Source: Comamonas sp. (GTDB taxonomy: Bacteria > Pseudomonadota > Gammaproteobacteria > Burkholderiales > Burkholderiaceae_C). Taken from it: DNA of 64,000 nucleotides. The number at the start of each line of letters is the position of its first letter. Position 1 is the first letter of the stretch. This document shows positions 9,302 to 17,815 of this stretch, one piece after another. Below the pieces are notes generated by a model. That model saw nothing but the letters and a program-made list of their open reading frames with translations, ran no database searches and was not told where the DNA came from. Both the position numbers and the translations under genes were made by a program. The stretch covers positions 54,643 through 118,642 of the forward strand of contig JAQVCA010000010.1 of NCBI GenBank assembly GCA_028690035.1, read 5' to 3'.

Positions 9302-9825
9302 GCCTTTCCTCCTGCTGCCTGGTCGCCTTCGCGCAGGAACAGACCTACGCGCAGATCGTTGGCGACGTAAATTTCTTTGCCATCGGCCAGCAGGCGGGCA
9401 TCGCCAATGGCCATGCACAGCTTGCGCTTGATGACGCGTTTGATGTCGATTTCATAGCGCACCAGTTTTACATCCGGGCCCACTTCCCCAGTGAACTTCA
9501 CTTCGCCCGCACCCAAGGCGCGCCCGCGCCCTGGCAGTTGCAGCCAGGTGAGGTAAAAGCCGATGAGCTGCCACATGGCATCCAGCCCCAGGCAGCCGGG
9601 CATGACGGGATCGCCCTGGAAATGGCAATCAAAAAACCACAGATTGGGTTTGACATCCAGTTCGGCCTCAATGCGGCCCAGACCATGGGCGCCGCCGTCG
9701 GCATCAATGTGGGTGATGCGATCAAACATCAGCATCGGGGGCAGGGGCAGGCGGCCACTGTCGGGGTTGAACAGCTTGCCTTCTCCAGAGGCAATCAGTT
9801 GTTCATAGGAAAAAGATTCGGCCAT
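9298..9825 (-). CDS. fabA: 3-hydroxydecanoyl-[ACP] dehydratase/isomerase FabA
   Basis: The 175-residue protein has the FabA hot-dog fold sequence. [20 protein letters not shown] contains the active-site His and the loop before the Asp-bearing helix ([13 protein letters not shown]). FabA dehydrates 3-hydroxydecanoyl-ACP and isomerises trans-2- to cis-3-decenoyl-ACP, the branch point to unsaturated fatty acids. It is the first gene of the fabA-fabB pair. Its length matches E. coli FabA (about 172). Confidence 0.97.
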   Translation of the reverse strand: MAESFSYEQLIASGEGKLFNPDSGRLPLPPMLMFDRITHIDADGGAHGLGRIEAELDVKPNLWFFDCHFQGDPVMPGCLGLDAMWQLIGFYLTWLQLPGRGRALGAGEVKFTGEVGPDVKLVRYEIDIKRVIKRKLCMAIGDARLLADGKEIYVANDLRVGLFLREGDQAAGGKA

Positions 9826-9842
9826 GGATGGTTTTACTCCGT

Positions 9843-9860
9843 AGCAGCCCAGCGGCTGCT
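9843..9860. other. Short perfect stem-loop between lnt and fabA
   Basis: AGCAGCC-CAGC-GGCTGCT forms a 7-bp stem with a 4-nt loop in the 93-bp gap between lnt and fabA. No T-run follows on either strand, so it may be a leader hairpin or a weak Rho-independent terminator remnant. Confidence 0.4.
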
Positions 9861-9918
9861 GTGTATTGCACAGATATCAATGGGGCAGCAGTGTAAACGC
9901 TGGCCCCGCCTGCGGGAA

Positions 9919-11565
9919 TCAGGAACGCGCAGAAGCTGCGTGCCCCCGGCGGGTGCGTCGCTGCTGCCACACCAGCCACCCGGCGGGCAGCAGCGCCAGC
10001 GCCCACAGTGGCCACAGCCCGGTGTGGGCCACCCAGCGCGCATAGGGCGTGGTGTGGGTCATACCGTGGATGTGGCCCTGCAGCACGCCGCGCTGCGCCG
10101 AGGGCAGACGCTGCAGCACCTGCCCCCGGTGGTCGATCAGCGCGGTGGCCCCGGTGTTGGTGGCGCGCACCATGGGGCGCTCCAGCTCCAGGGCGCGCAT
10201 GCGGCCAATGTTCAGGTGTTGGTCAATGGCCACGCTGTCGCCAAACCAGGCAATGTTGCTCAGGTTGACGAACACAGTGGGGGCCTGCTGCGCGTCGGCA
10301 AAGCGCCGCGCCAGCTCCTCGCCAAACAAGTCCTCATAACAGATGTTGGGTGCCAGGCGTTGTCCGGCCCATGCCATGGGCGCTTGCTGCGCGCTGCCGC
10401 GGTTGAAGTCGCCCAGCGGAATGTTCATCAGCTTGGTAAACCAGCGAAACAGCGGCGGGATGAATTCACCAAACGGCACCAGATGGTGTTTGTCGTAGCG
10501 GTAGGGCGCACCGGCATGCGCAGGCGACCAGCCCAGCGCCGAGTTGGTATAGCCCTGTTGATGGTTGCCCAGCGGAATGCCCACCAGTGCGGCCTGCTGG
10601 CCACCGGTGTTTGCAAAGCGGGCCTGCAGCTGCTGCAGATAGCCGTGGGGCAGCTGTTGGGGCAGCAGGGGAAGGGCCGTTTCTGGCGCCACCACCAGCT
10701 GGGCCTCAGAGGCCAGCAGTTGCTCGGCGTACCACTGCAGGGCCATGGGCAGGCCACTGCTGGGTTGGAATTTTTCATCCTGCGGGATATTGCCCTGCAG
10801 CAGCGCCACCGAGAGCGGGGCCTGGGTCGCTGCTTGGGCCTGTAGCTGTGCCCAGACCTGCTGGCGTTGCAGATGCGCGCCGATCAGCAGCCCTGCCACG
10901 GCGCCTGCAGCCACCCAGGTGCGGCTGTGGCGCAGCAGCGCAGGCCGCTGCTGCAGCAAGGCCAGCCCCATCGCCAGCGCAGCAGCGCTGGCGCCCAAGC
11001 CATACACCCCGATCCAGCGCGCCAGCGGCGCCAGGGGGCCATCCACATGGGCGTAGCCCGCGGCACCCCAAGGAAAGCCCGTCCACCACTGCGCGCGTGC
11101 CAGCTCGGCAGCCAACCACAGGCAAGTAAAAAAAAGAGCTGCTCGCGCAGGCTGGGTGGGCCTAAACACCGTAAAACATGCACAAACTGCAGCGTAGTAC
11201 AACCCCAGGAACAGCGCCAGCGCCAGCACCCCGGCAGCGGCCAGTGGCGCTGCCAGTCCGCCGTAGGTGTGCATGGAAATGAACAGCCACCAGAACGTGG
11301 CCACCAGCCAGCTGGTCGCAAAAACACCCCCCAGTGCCGCGCCTGCGCGCCCGTGTGGCGCACGCAGCAGGGCAGCGCACAGCAGCGCCAGGCTGACCAG
11401 CTGTAGCCACCAAAGCGACTGGCCGGGGACCATGCCCAGCACGGGACTGGCACCAGGCCAGGCCAGGGCGATAGCGTGCAAGGCACCAGCGGGCACCATC
11501 GCCGCCGCCAGCCACAACCAACCACTGCGCGCCTGCAGCGCGACAGAAGGGGGTAGGGAGGTCAA
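9919..11565 (-). CDS. lnt: Apolipoprotein N-acyltransferase Lnt
   Basis: The 548-residue inner-membrane protein has about six hydrophobic helices in its first ~220 residues and a C-terminal carbon-nitrogen hydrolase domain. The nitrilase-type triad is visible: Glu in VVAPETALPLLP, Lys in RYDKHHLVPFGEFIPP, Cys in APNICYEDLFGEE. Lnt adds the third acyl chain to the N-terminal Cys of lipoproteins on the periplasmic face. The ATG at 11565 overlaps the upstream corC stop by 4 bp, the widely conserved corC-lnt arrangement. Confidence 0.96.
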   Translation of the reverse strand: MTSLPPSVALQARSGWLWLAAAMVPAGALHAIALAWPGASPVLGMVPGQSLWWLQLVSLALLCAALLRAPHGRAGAALGGVFATSWLVATFWWLFISMHTYGGLAAPLAAAGVLALALFLGLYYAAVCACFTVFRPTQPARAALFFTCLWLAAELARAQWWTGFPWGAAGYAHVDGPLAPLARWIGVYGLGASAAALAMGLALLQQRPALLRHSRTWVAAGAVAGLLIGAHLQRQQVWAQLQAQAATQAPLSVALLQGNIPQDEKFQPSSGLPMALQWYAEQLLASEAQLVVAPETALPLLPQQLPHGYLQQLQARFANTGGQQAALVGIPLGNHQQGYTNSALGWSPAHAGAPYRYDKHHLVPFGEFIPPLFRWFTKLMNIPLGDFNRGSAQQAPMAWAGQRLAPNICYEDLFGEELARRFADAQQAPTVFVNLSNIAWFGDSVAIDQHLNIGRMRALELERPMVRATNTGATALIDHRGQVLQRLPSAQRGVLQGHIHGMTHTTPYARWVAHTGLWPLWALALLPAGWLVWQQRRTRRGHAASARS

Positions 11566-12446
11566 GCGCCCGCACTTTCTTCAGCGGGCGGCGTAGGCGC
11601 ATCGCTGCGGCGCACTTGGAACCAGCGCACCGCGCCGCCCTTGGTCAGCAGCACGCGCAGTGTGGCGCCGTCCAGCGCCCAGACTTCGCCCCGGCGTGGC
11701 ACATGGCCCATGGCGTGCGAGATATAGCCCCCCAGGGTGTCGAAGTCTTCCAGCGCCGAGGGCGGCAACTGCAGCTCAAACGCACTGACGGCGCGTGCCA
11801 GATCCAGATCACCCGCCACGCGGTAGCTGCCATCGGCCAGGGCGAAGATGTCGCCCTCCTCATCGGGGGTGTCGAACTCGTCCTCAATCGCGCCGACGAT
11901 TTGCTCCAGCACGTCTTCCATGGTCACCAGTCCGGCGATGTTGCCAAACTCATCGATCACCACCGACAGGTGGTAGCGGTTGCTGCGGAACTCGCGCAGC
12001 AGGTCGTACAGGCCCTTGGTTTCAGGCACAAAATTCACAGGCCGCAGCAGGGCGCGCAGGTTGAGGGTGGGCGAGCGCTGCAGCTTGAGCAAATCCTTGG
12101 CCATGAGCACGCCGATGATGTTTTCGCGCGTGCCTTCGTACACCGGAAAGCGCGAGTGCGCGGTGCGAATGACCTGATCGAGCAAGGCTTCAAAGGGCGC
12201 GTGGATATCGAGCACGTCCATGCGCGGGCCGGGCACCATGATGTCGCTGACCGTGCGATCGGCCATGCGGATCACCCCCTCCAGCATGGAGAGCGCCTCC
12301 GGGCTGATGATGGCCTTGTCCTCAGCCTGTGCCAGCTTCTCGATGAGCGCATCGGGCGTATCGGGGCTGGGGGAGAGAAATTCTTGGAAGCGTTGCCAGA
12401 AAGAGCGCTTGTCTTCGCGCTCGGGCGCGGAATGCGGGTCGGACAC
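11562..12446 (-). CDS. corC: HlyC/CorC family CBS-domain transporter-associated protein
   Basis: The product is about 294 residues from a GTG start at 12446 (VSDPHSAPEREDKRSFWQRF). A longer open frame runs upstream but overlaps the GNAT gene and has no family resemblance. There are two CBS repeats (VSDIMVPGPRMDVLDI... and RYHLSVVIDEFGNIAGLVTM-EDVLEQIVG), then a CorC/HlyC C-terminal domain (SYRVAGDLDLARAVSAFELQ, LGGYISHAMGHVPRRGEV). This family assists Mg/Co efflux. It is coupled to lnt. The GTG start is chosen by family length and has no strong ribosome-binding site. Confidence 0.88.
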   Translation of the reverse strand: MSDPHSAPEREDKRSFWQRFQEFLSPSPDTPDALIEKLAQAEDKAIISPEALSMLEGVIRMADRTVSDIMVPGPRMDVLDIHAPFEALLDQVIRTAHSRFPVYEGTRENIIGVLMAKDLLKLQRSPTLNLRALLRPVNFVPETKGLYDLLREFRSNRYHLSVVIDEFGNIAGLVTMEDVLEQIVGAIEDEFDTPDEEGDIFALADGSYRVAGDLDLARAVSAFELQLPPSALEDFDTLGGYISHAMGHVPRRGEVWALDGATLRVLLTKGGAVRWFQVRRSDAPTPPAEESAGA

Positions 12447-12519
12447 TGTGGTCGGTGCAGAAATGCAAAAAGTGGAACAAGCCACCAAGAATAGCGGAAA
12501 TTGGGTAGGCAGGGCCCAC

Positions 12520-13140
12520 TTAACCCAGGCGGCGCAGCTGCTTCTTGAGCAGGTAATCCAGCTCGGCAAAGTGGTTGCCTAGGCGCTGGGCTAGGCGTGT
12601 TTCCATATCGGGCGCGGGCAGTTGCAGGTGGGCTTCGGCCTCGCTACCGTGGTACATGACGCGTGCGCCAGCGCTGCGGGCAATTTTCAGCATGGCCGAA
12701 TTTTTGGTCAGTGCATGGATGTACATCGTCTTGACCGCACGATTGCGCGCATGGCGTGCGGCACGGGCAAACAAGCGTGCGCCCAGTCCCAGACCACGGG
12801 CTTTTTTGAGCACGGAGACGCCAAATTCGGCACCGGCTTCGGGCGTGTTGCCATAGGCCAGATGGGCCACAGCGATCAGCTCCAGATGGCGGTTGAAAAT
12901 GCCAAACACTTCATCGCGTTCGAAATCGAGCTTGTCGGCGTAACGCTCGATCTGCTCATCGTTGGCGGCATAGCCAAAGCGCAGAAAACGGTCGGCTTCG
13001 TCCAGCTGCAGCAGGTGCGCACGCACCAAGGCGCGGTGGCGCTGTGCCAAAGGGCGGATGGGCACCACCACCGGCAGCCAGCGACGGCTGCCCAAGCGTT
13101 GGATCCAATTTTTGAAGGCGACGGGAAAGACGGGAAACAT
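12520..13140 (-). CDS. GNAT family N-acetyltransferase
   Basis: The 206-residue product starts at the ATG at 13140 (MFPVFPVAFKNWIQRLG). An in-frame TTG lies 12 bp upstream. The acetyl-CoA-binding motif A is seen in FGVSVLKKARGLGLGARLFA, followed by MYIHALTKNSAMLKIARSAG, the usual helix-strand-helix of GNAT enzymes. The substrate is unknown. It is transcribed away from a nested palindrome immediately upstream (13147-13189), which may be its operator. The 3' end lies within the non-coding upstream part of corC. Confidence 0.83.
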   Translation of the reverse strand: MFPVFPVAFKNWIQRLGSRRWLPVVVPIRPLAQRHRALVRAHLLQLDEADRFLRFGYAANDEQIERYADKLDFERDEVFGIFNRHLELIAVAHLAYGNTPEAGAEFGVSVLKKARGLGLGARLFARAARHARNRAVKTMYIHALTKNSAMLKIARSAGARVMYHGSEAEAHLQLPAPDMETRLAQRLGNHFAELDYLLKKQLRRLG

Positions 13141-13146
13141 GGTGTT

Positions 13147-13189
13147 TTGCAATTCATATCAGGGTTAACCCTGGAGGTGCGAATTGCAA
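13147..13189. promoter_or_regulatory. Nested palindrome, candidate operator upstream of the GNAT gene
   Basis: Outer arms TTGCAATTC (13147-13155) and GAATTGCAA (13181-13189) are perfect inverted repeats. They enclose a perfect 14-bp palindrome CAGGGTTAACCCTG (13160-13173). The element begins 7 bp upstream of the GNAT start codon and lies in the 120-bp gap after the Lrp gene. Two concentric dyads suggest binding of one or two dimeric regulators, or a folded 5' leader. Confidence 0.55.
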
Positions 13190-13261
13190 CACAGTGCAGA
13201 AACTGGCGCTAACCTAGGGTTTCTACCAGGGTGCGCGCAGGTGGGCTTGGGCACCCGGTGG

Positions 13262-13744
13262 CTACAGCGGCACCGAGGTGGTGCCCTTGACGCGATCGAG
13301 CACAAAACTGGTCTTGCAGTCTTGCACGCTGGGGTGCTTGAGCAGCGTCTCCATGATGAAGCGGCTGTAGTGCTGCATGTCGCTGACCACCACCTGCAGC
13401 AGGTAGTCCATCTCGCCGGTCAGGGACACGCATTCGACCACCTCGGGCCAGGTTTGCACGCTTTCGCGGAAGGCGTCCATGGGGTTGCGCTTGTGTACAG
13501 CGGTGTTTTTCTCCAAACGCACGTTCAGGTAGGCGGTTAGGCCCAGCCCCACCTTGGCCGGGGCCACCAGCGCCACATAGCGCTCGATGATGCCCACTTC
13601 CTCCAGGCGCTTGACGCGGCGCAGCACGGCGCTGGGCGACAAGCCCACCTGCTCGCCGATCACATCGTAGGTTTGTCGCCCGTTTTCCTGAAGGCGGCGC
13701 AAGATGGCGCGGTCTAGCTTGTCGATGGTGTGGCTTTCCGTCAT
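13262..13744 (-). CDS. Lrp/AsnC family transcriptional regulator
   Basis: The 160-residue protein has the Lrp N-terminal helix-turn-helix (IDKLDRAILRRLQENGRQ, then IGEQVGLSPSAVLRRVKRLE) and a C-terminal RAM ligand-binding domain (GEMDYLLQVVVSDMQHYSRF). Family members sense amino acids and regulate nearby or global amino-acid genes. The ATG at 13744 faces the divergent MBL hydrolase gene across ~175 bp, so it may regulate that gene. Confidence 0.93.
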   Translation of the reverse strand: MTESHTIDKLDRAILRRLQENGRQTYDVIGEQVGLSPSAVLRRVKRLEEVGIIERYVALVAPAKVGLGLTAYLNVRLEKNTAVHKRNPMDAFRESVQTWPEVVECVSLTGEMDYLLQVVVSDMQHYSRFIMETLLKHPSVQDCKTSFVLDRVKGTTSVPL

Positions 13745-13924
13745 GGTGGTGGCTGTATGAAATTTTGCAAAAGTGGCGGTTTTAACTGAATTTCTGCATG
13801 TTTTTCAAGGGCTGCTGGGGTTTCTATGCAGTTTTATTGCGTTCTTTGGGGCGGCTGTCAGGGTGCTCTGGGATTCCCCGGGGGTGCGATACCGTGTGCG
13901 TCCACGACAATCCCTGTCCTATGA

Positions 13925-14908
13925 GTGCAGCCATCGCCCCCCCCCGTCGCCCCCCCCGTCGCCCGTTTGCCTGCCCAGGTCTCGGTTTCCCCATCTGCTG
14001 CCGTGCTGTGGCCGGGCATGCACTTTCTAGAGCGCGGTTGGCTGTCGGCCAACCATGTGGTATTCACCCAAGGGCGGGTGGCGGTGGTCGATACCGGCTA
14101 CTGCAGCCAGGCGGCGCAGACCGTGGCCCTGCTGCGCCATACCCTCGCGGAGCGCCCCCTGGAGCTGGTCGTGAACACGCACCTGCACAGCGACCACTGC
14201 GGGGGCAATGCCGCCGTGCAGGCCACCTGGCCGCAGGCGCGCACGCTGGTGGCACCGGGGCAGGTGGCCCATGTGCACGACTGGAATCCCGACGCACTGA
14301 GCTACACCCCCACCGGGCAGGACTGCCCACGTTTTCGTGCCGATGGGGTGCTGCAGCCCGGCGAGACGGTGTTGCTGGGCGAGCACGAGTGGCAGGTGCA
14401 CGCTGCACCGGGGCACGATCCGCACGCACTGCTGTTGTTCGAGCCGCAGCGGCGCCTGCTGATATCTGCCGATGCGCTGTGGGAGCGCGGCTTTGGCGTG
14501 GTCTTTCCCGAGATTGAGGGGGAAGATGCTTTCGATGCCGTGGCCGCTACGCTGGATGTGATCGAGCGCCTGCAGCCCGCCTGCGTGCTGCCCGGCCACG
14601 GGGCGATGTTCCGCGACGTGGCCGGGGCGCTGGCGATTGCGCGGCGCCGCTTGGCCGACTTTGCGGCCAACCCCCAGCGCCATGCGCACTACGCGGCCAA
14701 GGTGTTGCTCAAGTACAAGATGCTGGAATGGCAGCAGGCCAGCCTGCACCATGTGCAAGACTGGTGCGCCGCCACCCCCTATATGCAACTGCTGCGCGTG
14801 CGCTACTTTGCGCCGATGGACAACCCCTCGTGGGTGCAGCATCTGGCGCAAGAGCTGGTTGCCAGCCAAGCCCTGCAGAGCGAGGGTGAGATGCTCATCA
14901 ACCTGTAG
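13925..14908 (+). CDS. MBL-fold metallo-hydrolase
   Basis: The protein is 327 residues from a GTG at 13925. THLHSDHCGGN (residues ~85-95) is the HxHxDH zinc motif, APGHDPHALLLF and VLPGHGAMFRD supply later metal ligands, and a C-terminal helical domain follows. The substrate is unknown. The start is ambiguous. An ATG at 13921 reads MSAAIAPP and then leaves the frame because of a run of nine Cs. With eight Cs it would join the MBL frame exactly (PPVAPPVARLPAQ). A third possible start is the ATG at 14018. It is divergent from the Lrp gene. Confidence 0.82.
   Translation: MQPSPPPVAPPVARLPAQVSVSPSAAVLWPGMHFLERGWLSANHVVFTQGRVAVVDTGYCSQAAQTVALLRHTLAERPLELVVNTHLHSDHCGGNAAVQATWPQARTLVAPGQVAHVHDWNPDALSYTPTGQDCPRFRADGVLQPGETVLLGEHEWQVHAAPGHDPHALLLFEPQRRLLISADALWERGFGVVFPEIEGEDAFDAVAATLDVIERLQPACVLPGHGAMFRDVAGALAIARRRLADFAANPQRHAHYAAKVLLKYKMLEWQQASLHHVQDWCAATPYMQLLRVRYFAPMDNPSWVQHLAQELVASQALQSEGEMLINL
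13937..13959. repeat. Two poly-C tracts at the start of the MBL gene
   Basis: A run of nine Cs (13937-13945) and, after GTCG, a run of eight Cs lie within the first 15 codons of the MBL hydrolase. Loss of one C in the first run would fuse the ATG at 13921 to the MBL reading frame. Such runs are prone to slipped-strand change and to sequencing error. Confidence 0.6.
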
Positions 14909-14960
14909 CGCAGACTGCCTGGGCCGCAGTAAGTATTGGAGAATTTGCTATTAAAAAATA

Positions 14961-15036
14961 AGCTGCTGGCGCTGTTTGGTAGGGGTTTTCAGGGTGCTTT
15001 GAATCTGAAAACCAAGGCTATCAAGCGCAAGCAGCT
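14961..15036. repeat. Dispersed intergenic repeat, copy 2 (full nested palindrome)
   Basis: Outer arms AGCTGCTGGCGCT (14961-14973) and AGCGCAAGCAGCT (ending 15036) are imperfect inverted repeats. Inside them GGTTTTCAG (14984-14992) and CTGAAAACC (15005-15013) form a perfect inner stem. It lies between the convergent MBL and slt genes and is flanked by A/T runs, so it can act as a bidirectional terminator. The same architecture recurs at 35017-35092. Confidence 0.75.
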
Positions 15037-15071
15037 ATAAAAAATGATAGTCTGCAGACCGGTATTGGGGT

Positions 15072-17057
15072 TTAGGGCAACTCGCGGTTGTAGGCCACGG
15101 GGGTGTTTTTTGGCCCCACTTGGCCCAGACGCGCGCGCAGCGATTGCGGCTCGCCGCTGATGCTGGCGGCGTAGTTGGTGGTGTTGGACAGCACTTTTTT
15201 GACGTAATCGCGCGTCTCGGTGAACGGTACGTTCTCGGCCCAGATGGCAGCATCCAGCACCGGGCCATTGCGCCAGTTGCGCGGACGCCCAGGCCCGGCG
15301 TTGTAGCCGGCGGCGGCCAGCACCATGGAGCCATCAAAATCGTCCAGCGCCAGCTTCAGGTAGGCCGTGCCAATGGCGATGTTCACATCGTGGTCGTTGA
15401 TCATGTGCGGCTGAAAATCGGTCATGCCGATTTTTTTGGCCGTCCATTTGGCTGTGGCGGGCATGACCTGCATCAGCCCAGAGGCGCCCACGTGCGAGCG
15501 CGCATCCATGATGAAGCGGCTTTCTTGGCGGATCAGGCCGTACACATAGGCGGTATCGAGCCCAATGCTCTGGGCGCGGTTGGTGACCTCCTCGCGAAAA
15601 GGCATGGGGTAGCGCTGCTGCCAGCTCACCAGGGTGCGCGTGCGCTCGCTGGTGTTGATGCAGCGGTCCCAGATGTGCTCTTGGCAGGCCAGGGTGGCGG
15701 CGGCCAGCAGGCGGCGGTCGTCCATGCCGCCGGGCTCGTGCAGGTTGGTGGTGTAGTTCCACTCGCGCACACCTTCGGCGCGCAGGCCGATACGGATGGC
15801 GTGCAGCGCGCGCTGCAGGCCCGGGTTGCTGCGGGCCTGCGCCAGCTCGGCGGGCGTGCTGGGCGTGGGCTCGGGCGGCGCGGTGATGCGCTGGCCCAGC
15901 GCTTCCAGCGCCAGTTGCTCATAAAAGCCATGCACGCTGGCGATGGAGCGCAGCAGTTGCTCGGCCTGTGCCTGTGCCTCGGGGCGGGTATCACTGGCCT
16001 GCAGGGCGCGCGCCAGCCAGTAGGCCCAGGTGCTGTCGGCCCGGGTGGCAGGCTGCATGGCGTCGATGGCGGTGCGCACGGTCTGCCACTGGTTGGCACG
16101 CAGGGCCGCACGGGCCATCCAGCCCAGTGCATCGTCGTGCAGATCGGCGGCGCGTGTGACTTGGGCAAAGTAGGACAGTGCATCGTCGTCCAGGCGCCGA
16201 GCAGCCACTTTACCGGCCACGCCCCAGACCCAATTGCGCTCTTCGGCTTGCAGCAGCTCGCCCCAGCGTCCGCGCAGCTGGGCAGCGGCTTCTTGCGGGG
16301 CCGTGCTGGCCAGGCGCACCAAGGCCAGCGTGGCCAGCTGGCGCTGCGCCGCGTCGGGCGTGCCTTGGGGCAGGTTGTTCTGCAGGTACTGCGTGGGCTT
16401 GGCAAAAATGGTGCCCAGCTGCCCGGTGAGTTGCGGCGCCACAATGGCCAGCGCCCCGCGTGCGGCGCTTTGCTGGTTGCGCTCGGCGCTCAGGCGTGCG
16501 CGCTGCCAGATCACGCTCTCAGGCAAAGCCTGGGCGGCATACAGCTCACCGGCAGCGTAGGTGCAGCCATCGTCGTTGTTGGGGCGATCCAGCCACAGAT
16601 CCTGCAGTTGGCCCGCCGCATCTGGCGGCTGGGTGCCTTGGATGGTGGCAATGGCCAGGTCGTAACAGCGCAGCTGTTTGTCGTCCTGCATGCGAAAGTC
16701 GCCATGCAGCCGTATGAATTCGCCCCATTGACGGCGTTGGCCCAGTTGCAGCAGCCAATCGTTGCGCAGGCGGTCTTCTTGGTAAGTGCCTTGCCAGCGC
16801 TGCAAAAAACTTTCGACCTCGGTGCTGCTGGCGTTGGCCAGGCGTGCCTTGAGCTCCCAGTACTCGGCCCACGCCTGCAGGGGATGTCCCTGGGTGAGCG
16901 GTAGCAACTGTGCCAGCGTTTTCTGGTCGCCCTTGCGGGCGGCTTGTTGCATTTGCAGCAAAGCCTCATCGCCTGCAGGCTGGGCCTGCGCCACGGTAGT
17001 GCTGCCCAGCACGGTGGTCAGGGCGTAAAGCGGTGTCAAAATCGAAAGCCATTTCAT
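15072..17057 (-). CDS. slt: Soluble lytic murein transglycosylase Slt
   Basis: The 661-residue protein starts at the ATG at 17057 with a signal peptide (MKWLSILTPLYALTTVLGST, cleavage after AQA). A long alpha-superhelical region (~30-470) precedes a C-terminal SLT domain: YGLIRQESRFIMDARSHVG (catalytic Glu near residue 512), SGLMQVMPATAKWTAKKIG and LAAAGYNAGPGRPRNW. It cleaves peptidoglycan in the periplasm, forming 1,6-anhydro ends. The longer open frame upstream overlaps ygfA and is rejected. Its start codon is only 15 bp from that of divergent ygfA. Confidence 0.95.
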   Translation of the reverse strand: MKWLSILTPLYALTTVLGSTTVAQAQPAGDEALLQMQQAARKGDQKTLAQLLPLTQGHPLQAWAEYWELKARLANASSTEVESFLQRWQGTYQEDRLRNDWLLQLGQRRQWGEFIRLHGDFRMQDDKQLRCYDLAIATIQGTQPPDAAGQLQDLWLDRPNNDDGCTYAAGELYAAQALPESVIWQRARLSAERNQQSAARGALAIVAPQLTGQLGTIFAKPTQYLQNNLPQGTPDAAQRQLATLALVRLASTAPQEAAAQLRGRWGELLQAEERNWVWGVAGKVAARRLDDDALSYFAQVTRAADLHDDALGWMARAALRANQWQTVRTAIDAMQPATRADSTWAYWLARALQASDTRPEAQAQAEQLLRSIASVHGFYEQLALEALGQRITAPPEPTPSTPAELAQARSNPGLQRALHAIRIGLRAEGVREWNYTTNLHEPGGMDDRRLLAAATLACQEHIWDRCINTSERTRTLVSWQQRYPMPFREEVTNRAQSIGLDTAYVYGLIRQESRFIMDARSHVGASGLMQVMPATAKWTAKKIGMTDFQPHMINDHDVNIAIGTAYLKLALDDFDGSMVLAAAGYNAGPGRPRNWRNGPVLDAAIWAENVPFTETRDYVKKVLSNTTNYAASISGEPQSLRARLGQVGPKNTPVAYNRELP

Positions 17058-17072
17058 GTCGGGAATTATGTG

Positions 17073-17648
17073 ATGGACAAAGTTGCCCTGCGCCGCACTC
17101 TGGTGCAAGAACGCCTGCAGATGCCGGATCGACTGGAGCGCAGCCAGGCACTGCAAAGCGTGATGCGTGTGTGGCTGGTGCACCGGCCCGATGCGGTGAT
17201 TGGCGCCTATTGGCCGATCAAAGGGGAGTTCGATCCGCTGCCCGTGCTGCACCGCTGGAAAGAAGATGGGGAGCTGCTGGACAAGCCCCAGCGTCGGCGC
17301 ATCGGTTTGCCGGTGATCGATAAAACCACCAAGACCATGCGCTTTCATGTCTGGTACCCCGGCTGCCCGATGGAAGAGGATGCCTATGGCATCCCCAAGC
17401 CCAAGGACACGGAGGTGATTGAGCCGACTTTGCTGTTGGTGCCTTGTGTGGGCTACGCGGTCGGAGGGTATCGCTTGGGCTACGGCGGCGGTTTTTACGA
17501 TCGCACTTTGGCTCAACTGCAGCCACGGCCTTTTACGGTGGGCCTGGGTTTTGCTCCGGGGTACATCGACGACTTCGAGCCAGAGCCACACGATCAGCCA
17601 CTGGACGCTATCCTGAACGACTATGGGCCAGTGTGGCCGCTGGCTTGA
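17073..17648 (+). CDS. ygfA: 5-formyltetrahydrofolate cyclo-ligase
   Basis: The 191-residue protein starts MDKVALRRTLVQERLQMPD and contains the family signature GYRLGYGGGFYDRTLAQLQ, with IGAYWPIKGEFDP near the N-terminus. It converts 5-formyl-THF to 5,10-methenyl-THF with ATP. Its length matches the family. It is divergent from slt with start codons 15 bp apart, so each promoter must lie inside the other gene or its leader. Confidence 0.93.
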   Translation: MDKVALRRTLVQERLQMPDRLERSQALQSVMRVWLVHRPDAVIGAYWPIKGEFDPLPVLHRWKEDGELLDKPQRRRIGLPVIDKTTKTMRFHVWYPGCPMEEDAYGIPKPKDTEVIEPTLLLVPCVGYAVGGYRLGYGGGFYDRTLAQLQPRPFTVGLGFAPGYIDDFEPEPHDQPLDAILNDYGPVWPLA

Positions 17649-17815
17649 GTGCCGTGTACGCCCACAGGACGGTTCCGCCCCGCTACACTGCCCGACTCTG
17701 TGTCTGTACGCACCGGTTGCGCGCGTGCAAGGTGCAGCCCTAGTCGTCAAGAAGTACGGTCTTCTTCCCCTAGTTTCCTTTTTTGACTGCTTGCCGGTCT
17801 GACAAAATCTGCACC

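Noticed and set aside
15120..16904. A 594-codon open frame antisense to slt
   Set aside because: The slt frame has a signal peptide and full catalytic motifs. The antisense frame has no recognisable features.
15072..17750. Slt as an 892-residue protein using the full open frame
   Set aside because: The extra 231 residues overlap ygfA and lack similarity. A proper signal peptide begins at 17057.
17649..17815. Possible sigma-28 promoter upstream of motA
   Set aside because: GCCGGTCT at about 17792 resembles the -10, but no TAAA-type -35 occurs at 11-bp spacing, so I did not call it.
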